Position numbers and translations under genes: made by a program. Positions 1 to 8,328 of a DNA stretch of 64,000 bases are shown here, piece by piece. Source of the DNA: Singulisphaera sp. (GTDB lineage: Bacteria > Planctomycetota > Planctomycetia > Isosphaerales > Isosphaeraceae); NCBI GenBank assembly GCA_027451445.1, contig DAIDJG010000420.1, forward strand, positions 1 through 64,000. Reading direction: 5' to 3'. The notes below the pieces were generated by a model, which searched no databases, had not been told where the DNA came from, and saw only the letters and a list, made by a program, of their open reading frames with translations. Numbering within the stretch: the first letter of the stretch is position 1; every line of letters starts with the position of its first letter.

Positions 1-297
1 CGGCCAGTTCGAGACCACGCCCGGATCCATGGGGCAGAAATACTCCGTGTCCGAGGAGATGGCTCGTGGAACGGAATGAGACCCGGCGACGATCCTCGAG
101 ACCGAATCGCCGTAGTTGCGCAAGGTTTCCCACTGGGTGGCTACGACAAACGCCAGGGCAAGGATCACGATGAATCGCAGGCGCACCTGGAGCGCACGCA
201 GCGCAAGGCCGAGCGCACCCCAGCGCGTCCGTGGTGTGGGCGGGGTTGCCTCGATGATAGGCGTCGATTCAAAAGCCGGGTGAGTTTCAGCGTTCAT
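1..297 (-). CDS. Heavy-metal RND efflux adaptor, N-terminal part (runs off window)
   Basis: The reverse strand reads open from an ATG at 297 to the window edge, 99 codons without a stop. A positively charged stretch is followed by a hydrophobic segment at about residues 42-56 (FIVILALAFVVAT), which should anchor the protein in the inner membrane. The fragment ends in EYFCPMDPGVVSNWP, which is the start of the heavy-metal-binding CPMDP module found in CusB/CzcB-type periplasmic adaptors. By family, the protein would link an inner-membrane RND pump to an outer-membrane channel for copper/silver-type export. The gene is absent from the ORF track because it has no stop inside the window. It is divergent from the secreted protein at 502, so 298-501 should hold both promoters. 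The metal cannot be inferred. Confidence 0.8.
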   Translation of the reverse strand, partial: MNAETHPAFESTPIIEATPPTPRTRWGALGLALRALQVRLRFIVILALAFVVATQWETLRNYGDSVSRIVAGSHSVPRAISSDTEYFCPMDPGVVSNWP

Positions 298-501
298 GAT
301 TCAAGAGAGAGACAATTTCTCACTCCGCTACTCCTGCGGAACGGCGAGGGGTGTGAGAAACCGGCTGAGCCGGACTATGTTCTGTTGCGTTCGTCGGACC
401 GCGAAGATACAGTCATTATGAGGTTGAGTCCGACCTTTGGACTACCTCGATCGATCATTTTTTGCACTCATTTCGTCTCATCACAATGAGAGGAGCCAGG
501 A

Positions 502-951
502 GTGGGGATCAACTCCCGATCCTGGAAACTGAGCACCAGATCGCTGGGGAGTGTTATTGCGCTCGTCATGGTGTTCGGGAGTGCGCCTACGGAGGCTGTG
601 GGTGGTTGTGCCCACTACGTCGTCTCCGGTGCCAAGACAACGGACTCTTCAGGTGGTATCGAACTCATCGGTGGGTCGTTCGATCGGACGCCTGCGCCGG
701 TGCCGGCTCAGCCTCAAGAGCTGCCGAAGCCGTGTTCCGGGGCACTCTGCTCCGGTAATCCCGGAATACCCCTGCCATCGGGCGTCTCGATCGTGGCGCA
801 AAGCGGCTCTTACGACGTATGGGGGGACCTTAAGGGAACGCTCGCTCCCCGAGTTCTTGCCAGTGAGTCGATTCCGGAAGAGGAATCACTCTTGTATTCG
901 CGGATCGATATCTCGTCGATCGATCGTCCTCCCAGGCTCGTGTTCTCTTGA
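502..951 (+). CDS. Small secreted hypothetical protein next to metal efflux gene
   Basis: 149 aa with a GTG start preceded by GAGGAGCCAGGA, a usable ribosome binding site. Residues 1-32 form a signal peptide with a basic N-terminus and hydrophobic core (GSVIALVMVF) and a likely cleavage after TEA. The mature part has CAHYV and then a Pro/Cys-rich stretch with CSGALCSGNPG. No enzymatic domain is recognised. Position divergent from a heavy-metal RND adaptor and the paired cysteines suggest a periplasmic metal-related role, but that is only inference. The overlapping ORFs at 462 and 551 lack a signal peptide and were not preferred. Confidence 0.6.
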   Translation: MGINSRSWKLSTRSLGSVIALVMVFGSAPTEAVGGCAHYVVSGAKTTDSSGGIELIGGSFDRTPAPVPAQPQELPKPCSGALCSGNPGIPLPSGVSIVAQSGSYDVWGDLKGTLAPRVLASESIPEEESLLYSRIDISSIDRPPRLVFS

Positions 952-1294
952 GCCTGAAGACCACCGCGCGTCTCGCTGATTTGCGTAACGCGGTCTGTCC
1001 CATGTTAGCGCAAGCTGCGGTGACACTGCGACCGGTCGTGCTGCGTACTTGGGTTAGCGCTTCCATCGAACGGTGGACTCTCCACATCGAGAGCCGTGAA
1101 TCGTCGCGTGCCACGGGTCGGTAAGAGACGGACCTCTCGACGACTCTCGCGCGGTTTTCGAGAACGAACCAACGCCCAACGCTATACCTCGCGGCGCGTG
1201 AGGGATTCACGCGCCAGGCCGTGGCGCCACATAAGTGATTACGGCGCGCCATGAGGCGAGCGACCGGATGGCGTAACCATCCGAGGGGTTTCTC
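952..1294. other. Intergenic stretch, 343 bp, nothing recognised
   Basis: No convincing ORF, RNA gene or repeat is seen. The long reverse ORF 830-2434 crossing it is a frame shadow of the gene at 1295. The sequence should contain the terminator of the gene ending at 951 and the promoter of the gene starting at 1295, but no clear hairpin with a T-run is visible. Confidence 0.4.
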
Positions 1295-2659
1295 ATGCAA
1301 GAAACGACGAAGGTGAGCACGTTGCCTCTGCTCACGGGCCTCCTGCGCTCGGCGAGCACGAACAACACGCCCGCGGCAACGCGGACGGCCTGGGTGCCCA
1401 TGCTTGCACTTCAGGACTGTTGGAGCCGTTTGCCACGCGTTGAAGAAGGGGGCGGCACAGACCTTCCCAACTGGGCGAAGGCCGTGGCCGTTCACCTCCC
1501 TCGCACGGCGGCGGCGATGCTCGAACTCGACCTCGCGCAGCGCACAAGGAGCCCCCTCGATCCCGTGCTCCGGGCGAAGCTGCGCTGGGTGGTTGCGCAC
1601 GCCAATCGGTGTGCTTATAGCGAAGCGTACGCGCTGGCGGACCTGAGGCGGTTGGGATGCGAAGTGCGAGCAATCAAGACACTGACCGGCCCTATCGCGT
1701 CTTGGCCTGAGGAGGACCGTGAGCCGCTGGAATTCGCTCGGCGACTGACGGTCTCGGCGTCGACGATCGATGACGACCTGTTCGCCCGTCTTCGTAGCCG
1801 CTTTGGGGATTCTCAAGTTGCCGCGATGGTCCTCCTCGCCGCCTATGGGAACTTCCAGGACCGGATTGTCCTGGGTCTGGGGCTTCCCATGGAAGCCGGC
1901 GGGCCGCTCCCGCCGATCGCGGTCAAGTTCGCGCCGGGGGCGTTTCCATCGGCGTTGCACGTGCCCTCGCCTGGCGCGGCACAGCCCCTCGAACGCGCGG
2001 GCGAGACCCTCGTTCCGCGCGACCCGGAATGGTCGGAGTTGTCGTTCGACGACTTGCAGGTTCGCCTCGAGCGGCAGCGAGACCGGATTCCTCGCCTGCC
2101 CGTCCCTGACTGGAGCGAGATCCGACACCAGCTTCCGCCGACGTTCGCGGCCGCTCCCACGCGAATCGTCTGGAGCCTGATTTGCCTGGGATACGTGCCC
2201 GAACTTGCTGTGCCCTGGTCCGTTGCAACACGGACGTTGTGGGCGGAGTGCCCGCAAGACCGGGTGTTCGAGGAGAGTCTCTTCTGGATCCAAACGCGCA
2301 GCATCCGCTGCAACTACTGCATGGGGCATTGCGAGATGCTCCTGGAGGTCGCCGGACTCGACAAGCCGAGCGTTAAGGAGCACACTCGCCGGCTCGCCAG
2401 TGACGACTGGTCGGCCTTTCCGCCCGCCGAGCAACGGGCGTTTGCTTTGGCGCGCAAACTCACCAGGACGCCATGGCGACTTTCACCTGCCGATTACCGA
2501 ACGCTTGAAAACGACCTTGGGCCGAAGGCCGCCATGGCGACCTTCTGGTGGCTTTGCCGAGGCCTGTACATGACCCGAGTCTCCGACGGCTTCCAACTGC
2601 CGTTGGAACGCGAGAACGTTTTCGCGGAATACGCAACGAAATCATCGACGCAGGATTAG
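1295..2659 (+). CDS. Double carboxymuconolactone decarboxylase / AhpD-like protein
   Basis: 454 aa with two alpha-helical CMD/AhpD-like domains. The first, around residues 95-200, has NRCAYSEAYALADLRRLG, where only one of the usual two cysteines remains. The second, around residues 325-440, has RCNYCMGHCEMLLE, which keeps the CxxC typical of the peroxidase-like AhpD branch. AhpD-like proteins use such cysteines for thiol-disulfide reactions, so the second domain is the likely active one and the first looks degenerate. There is no signal peptide, so the protein is probably cytoplasmic. The ATG start is preceded by CCGAGGGGTTTCTC. Substrate is unknown. Confidence 0.8.
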   Translation: MQETTKVSTLPLLTGLLRSASTNNTPAATRTAWVPMLALQDCWSRLPRVEEGGGTDLPNWAKAVAVHLPRTAAAMLELDLAQRTRSPLDPVLRAKLRWVVAHANRCAYSEAYALADLRRLGCEVRAIKTLTGPIASWPEEDREPLEFARRLTVSASTIDDDLFARLRSRFGDSQVAAMVLLAAYGNFQDRIVLGLGLPMEAGGPLPPIAVKFAPGAFPSALHVPSPGAAQPLERAGETLVPRDPEWSELSFDDLQVRLERQRDRIPRLPVPDWSEIRHQLPPTFAAAPTRIVWSLICLGYVPELAVPWSVATRTLWAECPQDRVFEESLFWIQTRSIRCNYCMGHCEMLLEVAGLDKPSVKEHTRRLASDDWSAFPPAEQRAFALARKLTRTPWRLSPADYRTLENDLGPKAAMATFWWLCRGLYMTRVSDGFQLPLERENVFAEYATKSSTQD

Positions 2660-2708
2660 CCTTCCCGAACTCATCCCATGACCTCCGAACTGATTTCGAG
2701 GAACGAAC

Positions 2709-2813
2709 ATGCTCAACGCACATACGTCCGCCGATGAACGAAACTGGAAGCAAGCCACGTTCGTGATGCTGGGCTTCGTGCTGCTCATGCTCGGATTTGT
2801 GGCCGCAAGCTGA
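2709..2813 (+). CDS. Putative 34-aa single-span membrane peptide
   Basis: An ORF too short for the track reads MLNAHTSADERNWKQA followed by a hydrophobic segment (VMLGFVLLMLGFVA) and a stop. GAGGAACGA sits just upstream of the ATG as a possible ribosome binding site. It lies 49 bp after the CMD gene on the same strand and could be co-transcribed. Such small membrane peptides are common, but chance cannot be excluded at this length. The rest of the 312-bp gap (2660-2971) shows nothing else. Confidence 0.4.
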   Translation: MLNAHTSADERNWKQATFVMLGFVLLMLGFVAAS

Positions 2814-2971
2814 GCTCGCCCGCAAAAAGAGGGCGCTTGCGGAGCCTCTCGATTCGACGTCGCGCCGATTTGGTAGACTTCGATTGTCGCAAGACAAGAC
2901 GAGCGCTTCGCGAGGGCCCTCAATCCTTCGGCGGCCGGCCGGTACATTCACTCATCAGCGAGATCCCTCCC

Positions 2972-4201
2972 ATGAAAGAGCGTCTGTTGACGAGGCCTCT
3001 CCCGAATAGACTTCGATTCGCAGCGGTCGTGTTGGGGATCGCGGCATGGAGCCCGATAGCTCAGGCTCAGGGCCCCCAATCCTCGGGCAAGCCGGGCGAA
3101 CCGGAAAATGTCGCGGTTGCACGGGCCATCGAAGACTCGTGGCCCGATCGCCCGGAGTGGCTGGATATGTTCGCCGACATCCTGCAGGGGAGTCAGCTCG
3201 GTCCGAATGACGGTTGGTTCCGACGCGCCGTGTCACAGACACGATTCGACTGGAAGGCCGTCAACAAGACCTACGACCGCGATCACGACGGCCGCATCGC
3301 GCGCCAGGAGTTCCCGGGGAGCGACGCCGATTTCTCACGGCTCGATCGCGACCATGACCATGTCCTGACCGAGGCCGACTTCGACTTCTCAGCCCATGCG
3401 TTGACGCCGTCGGTTGGAGCGATGGTCTTCTCCCGCATCGATCGCGACGGCAACGGGAAAGTCACGCCGGACGAGCTTGACACTTTTTTCAAAGCGACCG
3501 ACAGCGGCCAACGAGGCTTTCTGTCGCTGTCCGACTTGCAGGACGCGTTTCGAATGCCGTCGAGACCCCCGAGCGGAGGTGGCGGTCCGTCCAAGGAGAC
3601 GTTGATCCGAGGACTGTTCCGCCAGGAGATCGGCTCGCTCCAGCCCGGGCCCGTGGTCGGTGACTCCGCGCCCGACTTCACCCTGAAGACCAACGACGGA
3701 AAACAGGAGATCGCCCTCTCGAAACGGGTCGGCCCGAAGCCCGTCGTGCTGGTGTTTGGCAACTTCACTTGCGGCCCGTTCCGAAACCAGGCGGGGAACG
3801 TCGAAAAACTGTACCGGCTCTATGGAGATCGAGCGACGTTCCTGATGGTCTACGTGCGTGAGGCGCACCCGACCGATGGCTGGCAAATGGAAAGTAACGA
3901 GCGCGTCGGAGTGGCCCTCGAACAACCCAAGTCGTACGACGATCGCGCCAGGGTTGCTCAAATGTGTACTGCTCGCCTCGATCTCGGGTTTCCGGTACTC
4001 GTTGATACGATGGACGACGCCGTCGGCGCACGCTACAGCGGCATGCCCAGCCGACTCTATCTGATCGATCGACAGGGGAAGGTCGCATTCAAGAACGGTC
4101 GAGGTCCGTTCGGCTTCAAACCCGCCGAGTTGGAGCAATCGCTCCTTCTGTTACTGCAGGAGCCGGTCCGCGCAACGGAAGCGGACGCGGCCGGTCAGTA
4201 A
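2972..4201 (+). CDS. Secreted EF-hand protein fused to a deiodinase/redoxin-like domain
   Basis: 409 aa from the ATG at 2972, the start that gives a clean signal peptide (FAAVVLGIAAW, cleavage near AQAQ). Four EF-hand-like loops follow at about residues 100-185: DRDHDGRIARQE, DRDHDHVLTEAD, DRDGNGKVTPDE and a weaker DSGQRGFLSLSD. From about residue 230 a thioredoxin-fold domain begins (GDSAPDFTLKTNDGK) with FGNFTCGPFRNQ around Cys266 and VYVREAHPTDGW, features of the iodothyronine-deiodinase-like family (PF00837). In vertebrate enzymes this site holds selenocysteine; here it is cysteine. It likely acts outside the cytoplasmic membrane, perhaps as a calcium-bound reductase. Substrate unknown. 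A PVC dehydrogenase follows on the same strand. Confidence 0.85.
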   Translation: MKERLLTRPLPNRLRFAAVVLGIAAWSPIAQAQGPQSSGKPGEPENVAVARAIEDSWPDRPEWLDMFADILQGSQLGPNDGWFRRAVSQTRFDWKAVNKTYDRDHDGRIARQEFPGSDADFSRLDRDHDHVLTEADFDFSAHALTPSVGAMVFSRIDRDGNGKVTPDELDTFFKATDSGQRGFLSLSDLQDAFRMPSRPPSGGGGPSKETLIRGLFRQEIGSLQPGPVVGDSAPDFTLKTNDGKQEIALSKRVGPKPVVLVFGNFTCGPFRNQAGNVEKLYRLYGDRATFLMVYVREAHPTDGWQMESNERVGVALEQPKSYDDRARVAQMCTARLDLGFPVLVDTMDDAVGARYSGMPSRLYLIDRQGKVAFKNGRGPFGFKPAELEQSLLLLLQEPVRATEADAAGQ

Positions 4202-4364
4202 ACGTTTACGCGGGGATACCTTGAGTGGGTTGAAACCGACGACGACTCACTCCAAGATGTCCTTGCCCCACCGTGACCTCGTTTGTACTGTACTGTCACG
4301 AACTGTTCGATCGTTCATCCCGAACGTGAGCCCTGCTCAATCCGCGTTCCCTTATCGGATCCCC

Positions 4365-7226
4365 ATGATGTCCTGCCGTCGAATCCTCTCCAACTGGACA
4401 ACCTGGTTGACGATCATCGCACTCTGCTCAAGCGTGGATGTGTTTGGACAAGATCACGGCCCGTCCGACGCCCCGCGCGCTCATGATCCTCGGCTCGTCG
4501 TCGACCTTTTCTGCGCGGCACCACAGATCGTCCATCCGATCGCCCTCGATTTTGACGCGAACGGCCGCTTGCTCGTCATCGAGAGCCACACGCATTTCCG
4601 CCCTTCGGGATACGAGGGACCGCCATCCGATCGTGTCCGCGTCCTCGAGGACACTGACGGCGATGGCAATGCGGATCGGTTTAGCACGTTTTACGAAGGT
4701 ACGCGGTTCACGATGGACATCGCGACCTACTTCGATCGCTCGGTCTACCTCGCGACTCGCAACGAAATTCTCCGTTTGCGCGACCTCGACGGCGACGGCA
4801 AGGCCGAGGACGCCCAGCGTATCGTGTTTCTCGACACCGCGGGCAATTATCCTCATAACGGTCTCTCCGGTCTCGCTTTCGATTCGAGCGGCGACCTGCT
4901 CTTCGGCATGGGCGAGAACCTGGGCGCGAGCTATACGCTGTCCGGCCAGGACGGAGTCAAATTCACCGGGGGCGGAGAGGGAGGGAGTATTTACCGATGC
5001 TCGCCACTGGGCAAGAATCTTCGCCGCGTCGCAACGGGATTCTGGAATCCATTCGGGTTGTGCCGCGACATCTTCGGGCGCTTTTTCGCGGTCGACAACG
5101 ATCCCGATTCAATGCCCCCTTGCCGCCTTGTCCACGTCGTTGAAGGGGGGGACTACGGCTACCAATTTCGCTATGGCCGCTCGGGCCGGCACGTCTTCCA
5201 GGCCTGGAACGGCGAGCTGCCCGGAACCTTGCCGATGGTCAGCGGCACGGGTGAAGCACCCTGCGAGGTCATCGCGTATGAGTCGGACGGCCTGCCTCAG
5301 GAGTATGTCGGCAATCTGTTTGTTCCCACCTGGGCCGATCACAGGATCGAACGATTCGTACTCAAAGCGCGCGGGGCGTCCGTGGTTGCGGAGCCGGAGC
5401 CCTTCGTCCAGGGCGGAAAGGACTTTCGTCCGTCCGGCCTGGCCGCGGCGCCGGACGGCTCTTTCTACGTTAGCGACTGGGTCCTCCGTGATTACAACCT
5501 CCACGGACGCGGGGCCGTCTGGCACGTGCGTTGGAAAGACGCGGCTCGAGTTGACCGGCCCGCAGACGCTACGACCGCCTTGCACCGTGCGCACGGTCCC
5601 TGGCGCGAGTCCGCCGCACGGCGGCTGGCGCGAACGGATGAGGGGCGCGAGACGCTTCGCAAGGGGCTCGCGAACGACAGTTCGGTGAGGCTACGTGCCA
5701 CGAGCTTGACTGCGCTCGTGGACAGCAGCGACTCGCAGGTTGATCTGGAACGCGTCGCCGAGAAAGACTCCGTTCCATCCCTCCGCGCGATCGCGGTTCG
5801 AGCGCTGGTGGCGCGCGGAGGCGACGTCGCGCGTTTCGTCGACGCAGGAAATCCAGCGGAGGTCCGTTGCGAGGCGATCCGCGGACTGAAGGGAAAAGAT
5901 GCGCTGGCACAATGGCTGGCCGTTTTGAAGGACGACGACCGGTTCCTGCGGAATGCTGCCGTACAGGCACTCGCCCACGCGCCCGAATTACTTTCGAGCG
6001 TCGATCGTGGGTCGCTGTCTGATCCGCTTCAACGCGTCGGGCTCCTGCTGGCCCAGCGCGCGTCGGGTTCGTCCGACGGCGTCAAGCTGATCCCCGAATT
6101 CCTGGCAGATCCCGATGAGGACGTGCGCTTTCTGGCCGTGAAATGGATTGCCGATGAGAAACTCGAAAGCTACAAATCCCGGCTCGTCGAGGCGCTCAAG
6201 GACACGCGCCTCAACGTTCGCATGTACTCGGCCCTGTCCACCGCGCTCGCGCGGTTGAATGGGCAAGATGTGAGCGAGTCGAACATGGGCGATTACTTCT
6301 TCGTTCGCCTGGCCGACGACCGAAGCCCCCTCGCCTTGCGCGTTAAGGCGCTCCAGCTCATGCCGGCGAACCATCCTCGATTGACGCTCGATCTGCTCTC
6401 GAGGTTGCTCAACCAGGGCGAGCCCGCCTTGCAAGAAGAGGCGGTCAGGGCGCTCGGTGAGCACCGCGATTCCCGTCGTTGGGACCTGTTGCTCGGCGCC
6501 GCTTGCGATTCGAAGAAGACCGTAGCCGTTCGCGCACAGGCGATCGTTGAGCTCGCGAGTCACGCAGACGCCGTGCGCGGCCAATTGTTCCAGTTTGTAG
6601 AAAGCGACATACCAACCTTGCGCGACGAAGCGCTCCGGGCCCTCATTGGAACAGCGCTTTCTCAAGACGAAAACAAGCGTCTGGACGCCATTGGCACCCG
6701 CGCACCAGAGGCCGCTCCATTGGTTCGTCGACTGCTCGGCCAGCCCTTGAACGAGGGCCGGCCGCCGCTCGACGACCTTGATGGCTGGATGACGCGGCTT
6801 CGGGGCCCGTCCCAAATTGAGGCAGGCCGGCGCGTGTTTGCACATGCCAAACTGGCAGCTTGCTCGCGCTGCCACCGAGTGGAGGGCCGCGGTAAGGACG
6901 TAGGACCCGACCTGAGTACGATTGGACGGCGCGAGCGCAAACAGATCCTCGAATCCATTCTCCAGCCGAGCGCTTCGGTTGGTCCCAGCTATCAGAACTG
7001 GCAGATCGCGACCGTCGACGGCCGAGTGTTGACGGGCCTCCTGGTCAAGACCGACCTCGATCAGGTCACCTTCGTCGATCCGAAGGGGACTCCGTTCAGC
7101 CTGGGCACTTCCGAAATTGCCGAGCGTCGGGCGCTTTCAACATCGATCATGCCCGCAGGATTCGCCGACCTCCTGACCGACCAGGAGCTCCGTGACCTGC
7201 TCGCCTACCTTAGCGCCCAGCGCTAA
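4365..7226 (+). CDS. PVC-type secreted dehydrogenase with HEAT repeats and cytochrome c domain
   Basis: 953 aa from the ATG at 4365, chosen because it gives a signal peptide (WLTIIALCSSVDVFG); the ORF opens further upstream without one. Residues about 40-390 form a beta-propeller of the PVC-type membrane-bound dehydrogenase family (LDFDANGRLLVIESHTH, VEGGDYGYQFRYG). Residues about 410-790 are alpha-helical HEAT-type repeats. The C-terminus has a c-type haem site CSRCH with GPDLSTIGRR and a distal SIMPAGF methionine candidate, the Planctomycetes haem-binding domain (TIGR02603-like). Such multidomain proteins are thought to oxidise sugars or related compounds in the periplasm; the substrate here is not known. 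Confidence 0.9.
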   Translation: MMSCRRILSNWTTWLTIIALCSSVDVFGQDHGPSDAPRAHDPRLVVDLFCAAPQIVHPIALDFDANGRLLVIESHTHFRPSGYEGPPSDRVRVLEDTDGDGNADRFSTFYEGTRFTMDIATYFDRSVYLATRNEILRLRDLDGDGKAEDAQRIVFLDTAGNYPHNGLSGLAFDSSGDLLFGMGENLGASYTLSGQDGVKFTGGGEGGSIYRCSPLGKNLRRVATGFWNPFGLCRDIFGRFFAVDNDPDSMPPCRLVHVVEGGDYGYQFRYGRSGRHVFQAWNGELPGTLPMVSGTGEAPCEVIAYESDGLPQEYVGNLFVPTWADHRIERFVLKARGASVVAEPEPFVQGGKDFRPSGLAAAPDGSFYVSDWVLRDYNLHGRGAVWHVRWKDAARVDRPADATTALHRAHGPWRESAARRLARTDEGRETLRKGLANDSSVRLRATSLTALVDSSDSQVDLERVAEKDSVPSLRAIAVRALVARGGDVARFVDAGNPAEVRCEAIRGLKGKDALAQWLAVLKDDDRFLRNAAVQALAHAPELLSSVDRGSLSDPLQRVGLLLAQRASGSSDGVKLIPEFLADPDEDVRFLAVKWIADEKLESYKSRLVEALKDTRLNVRMYSALSTALARLNGQDVSESNMGDYFFVRLADDRSPLALRVKALQLMPANHPRLTLDLLSRLLNQGEPALQEEAVRALGEHRDSRRWDLLLGAACDSKKTVAVRAQAIVELASHADAVRGQLFQFVESDIPTLRDEALRALIGTALSQDENKRLDAIGTRAPEAAPLVRRLLGQPLNEGRPPLDDLDGWMTRLRGPSQIEAGRRVFAHAKLAACSRCHRVEGRGKDVGPDLSTIGRRERKQILESILQPSASVGPSYQNWQIATVDGRVLTGLLVKTDLDQVTFVDPKGTPFSLGTSEIAERRALSTSIMPAGFADLLTDQELRDLLAYLSAQR

Positions 7227-7495
7227 GGGCTCATCCGACTCTGTCGTCGGCACGCTGCAAGGGTTCGTCTGTGGGCCTTGGCCCGCGACCTCGCCTTCGA
7301 GGTCCATTGCCGCAAGTTCATCACCGGCGTGTGGAATTGTGCCCCGCATTCATCGCGATTTCTGGCTCGCGGTTTGCATACTGGGTGTTCGAAGTTGTTG
7401 AGGCCGCCAAGGTCGCCGAAGCCGGCAGTTCCTGGCCTCATTTGCACCGAAGTGGACTACGCAGAGTTTGCGGACACCGTCGATGAATCGCGCGC

Positions 7496-7660
7496 TTATT
7501 CGCCTTGATTCGCGAAGGTCGATGTCTCGTCCTCGACGGTATCGACAACCAGTGAGGCGACGAGCCATTCCAAGGGGACGTCGAGCCGATTGGCTTCGGC
7601 AGCAAGGTGCTTGAAGAGCCGCCGAGAGAGCGTGACTGCAAATTCGGTTCTCGCGTTCAT
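7496..7660 (-). CDS. Small ribbon-helix-helix-like protein (54 aa)
   Basis: The ATG at 7660 gives 54 aa beginning MNARTEFAVTLSRRLFKHLAAE, a short beta strand followed by two helices that resembles an Arc/MetJ-type ribbon-helix-helix domain, with an acidic tail (VEDETSTF). The ORF track start at 7741 adds an unconvincing N-terminal extension. If real, it would be a DNA-binding antitoxin-like or regulatory protein, yet no toxin-like partner is seen beside it. Function uncertain. Confidence 0.5.
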   Translation of the reverse strand: MNARTEFAVTLSRRLFKHLAAEANRLDVPLEWLVASLVVDTVEDETSTFANQGE

Positions 7661-8328
7661 GATCCGGGTCCCTGGGTAAGAGAACGAGTCGAGAGGCTTC
7701 CAACCAAACCCTAGGATATGTTTCGAGAAAGCCACGAGCAAAAGCGTCCGAAATTCCAGAACACATTCGCGCGCGGGTGCACTCGCGAAACAATCACGAG
7801 AGCCGCGATATCAAAAAACATCTCTGTCATTGCGTTGAATGCTTAGCATTCGTACCCTTTGCACGTCGCTAAAACACGAAATCACAAGGCTTTGCGGCAA
7901 ATCCGCAGCGCGCCGTGCGATCGTGGATTAGGTTATTGGATGGAGGCAGCCCGGAAACCATGATTCAGCCATAGATTCAGATCCACGCAAGACAGCAGTC
8001 TTCTAAGCCTTAAAAGACTTGCTGATTCGCTTGACGATTGCGCGTTCGTTTCTTAGGCTCTAGGAGGGTGGGTCCACCCATGTCTGTTGGGCCTGTTCCG
8101 GGGCCGTTGAAGCTCCATGAGTCCATTGCCTAGCCCGTGCACCAAGGGCTCGGTGCCTACCTAACGCCTGCTCCGTTGCCAGGGAACGTGGCGAGATCCG
8201 AATGGCGAGGCCAGACTTCCCACGATTGAGGACGTTTCTGGACCCGGCCGCGTATTAACCTTTGAGCAGAACGGAGTCGTCTCTTGGTTCGTTGCGGCAA
8301 GCGCTATTCGCCCCGGGGGATCAATTGG
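7661..8328. other. Intergenic region, 668 bp, with a small palindrome
   Basis: No convincing coding region. There is a perfect inverted repeat GAATGC-TTA-GCATTC at 7837-7851 and a GGGTGG-GT-CCACCC hairpin near 8066-8079 upstream of the sensor kinase. Either could be an operator or part of a structured leader, but no known riboswitch class is recognised by eye. An in-frame TTG at 8284 could start the downstream kinase earlier. Confidence 0.4.

Noticed and set aside
830-2434. 534-aa reverse ORF opposite the CMD gene
   Set aside because: Arg/Pro-rich composition without domain; GC-rich frame shadow of the gene at 1295-2659.
8041-8190. Structured leader or riboswitch upstream of the hybrid kinase
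   Set aside because: A short GGGTGG/CCACCC hairpin is visible, but no conserved riboswitch core could be recognised by eye.
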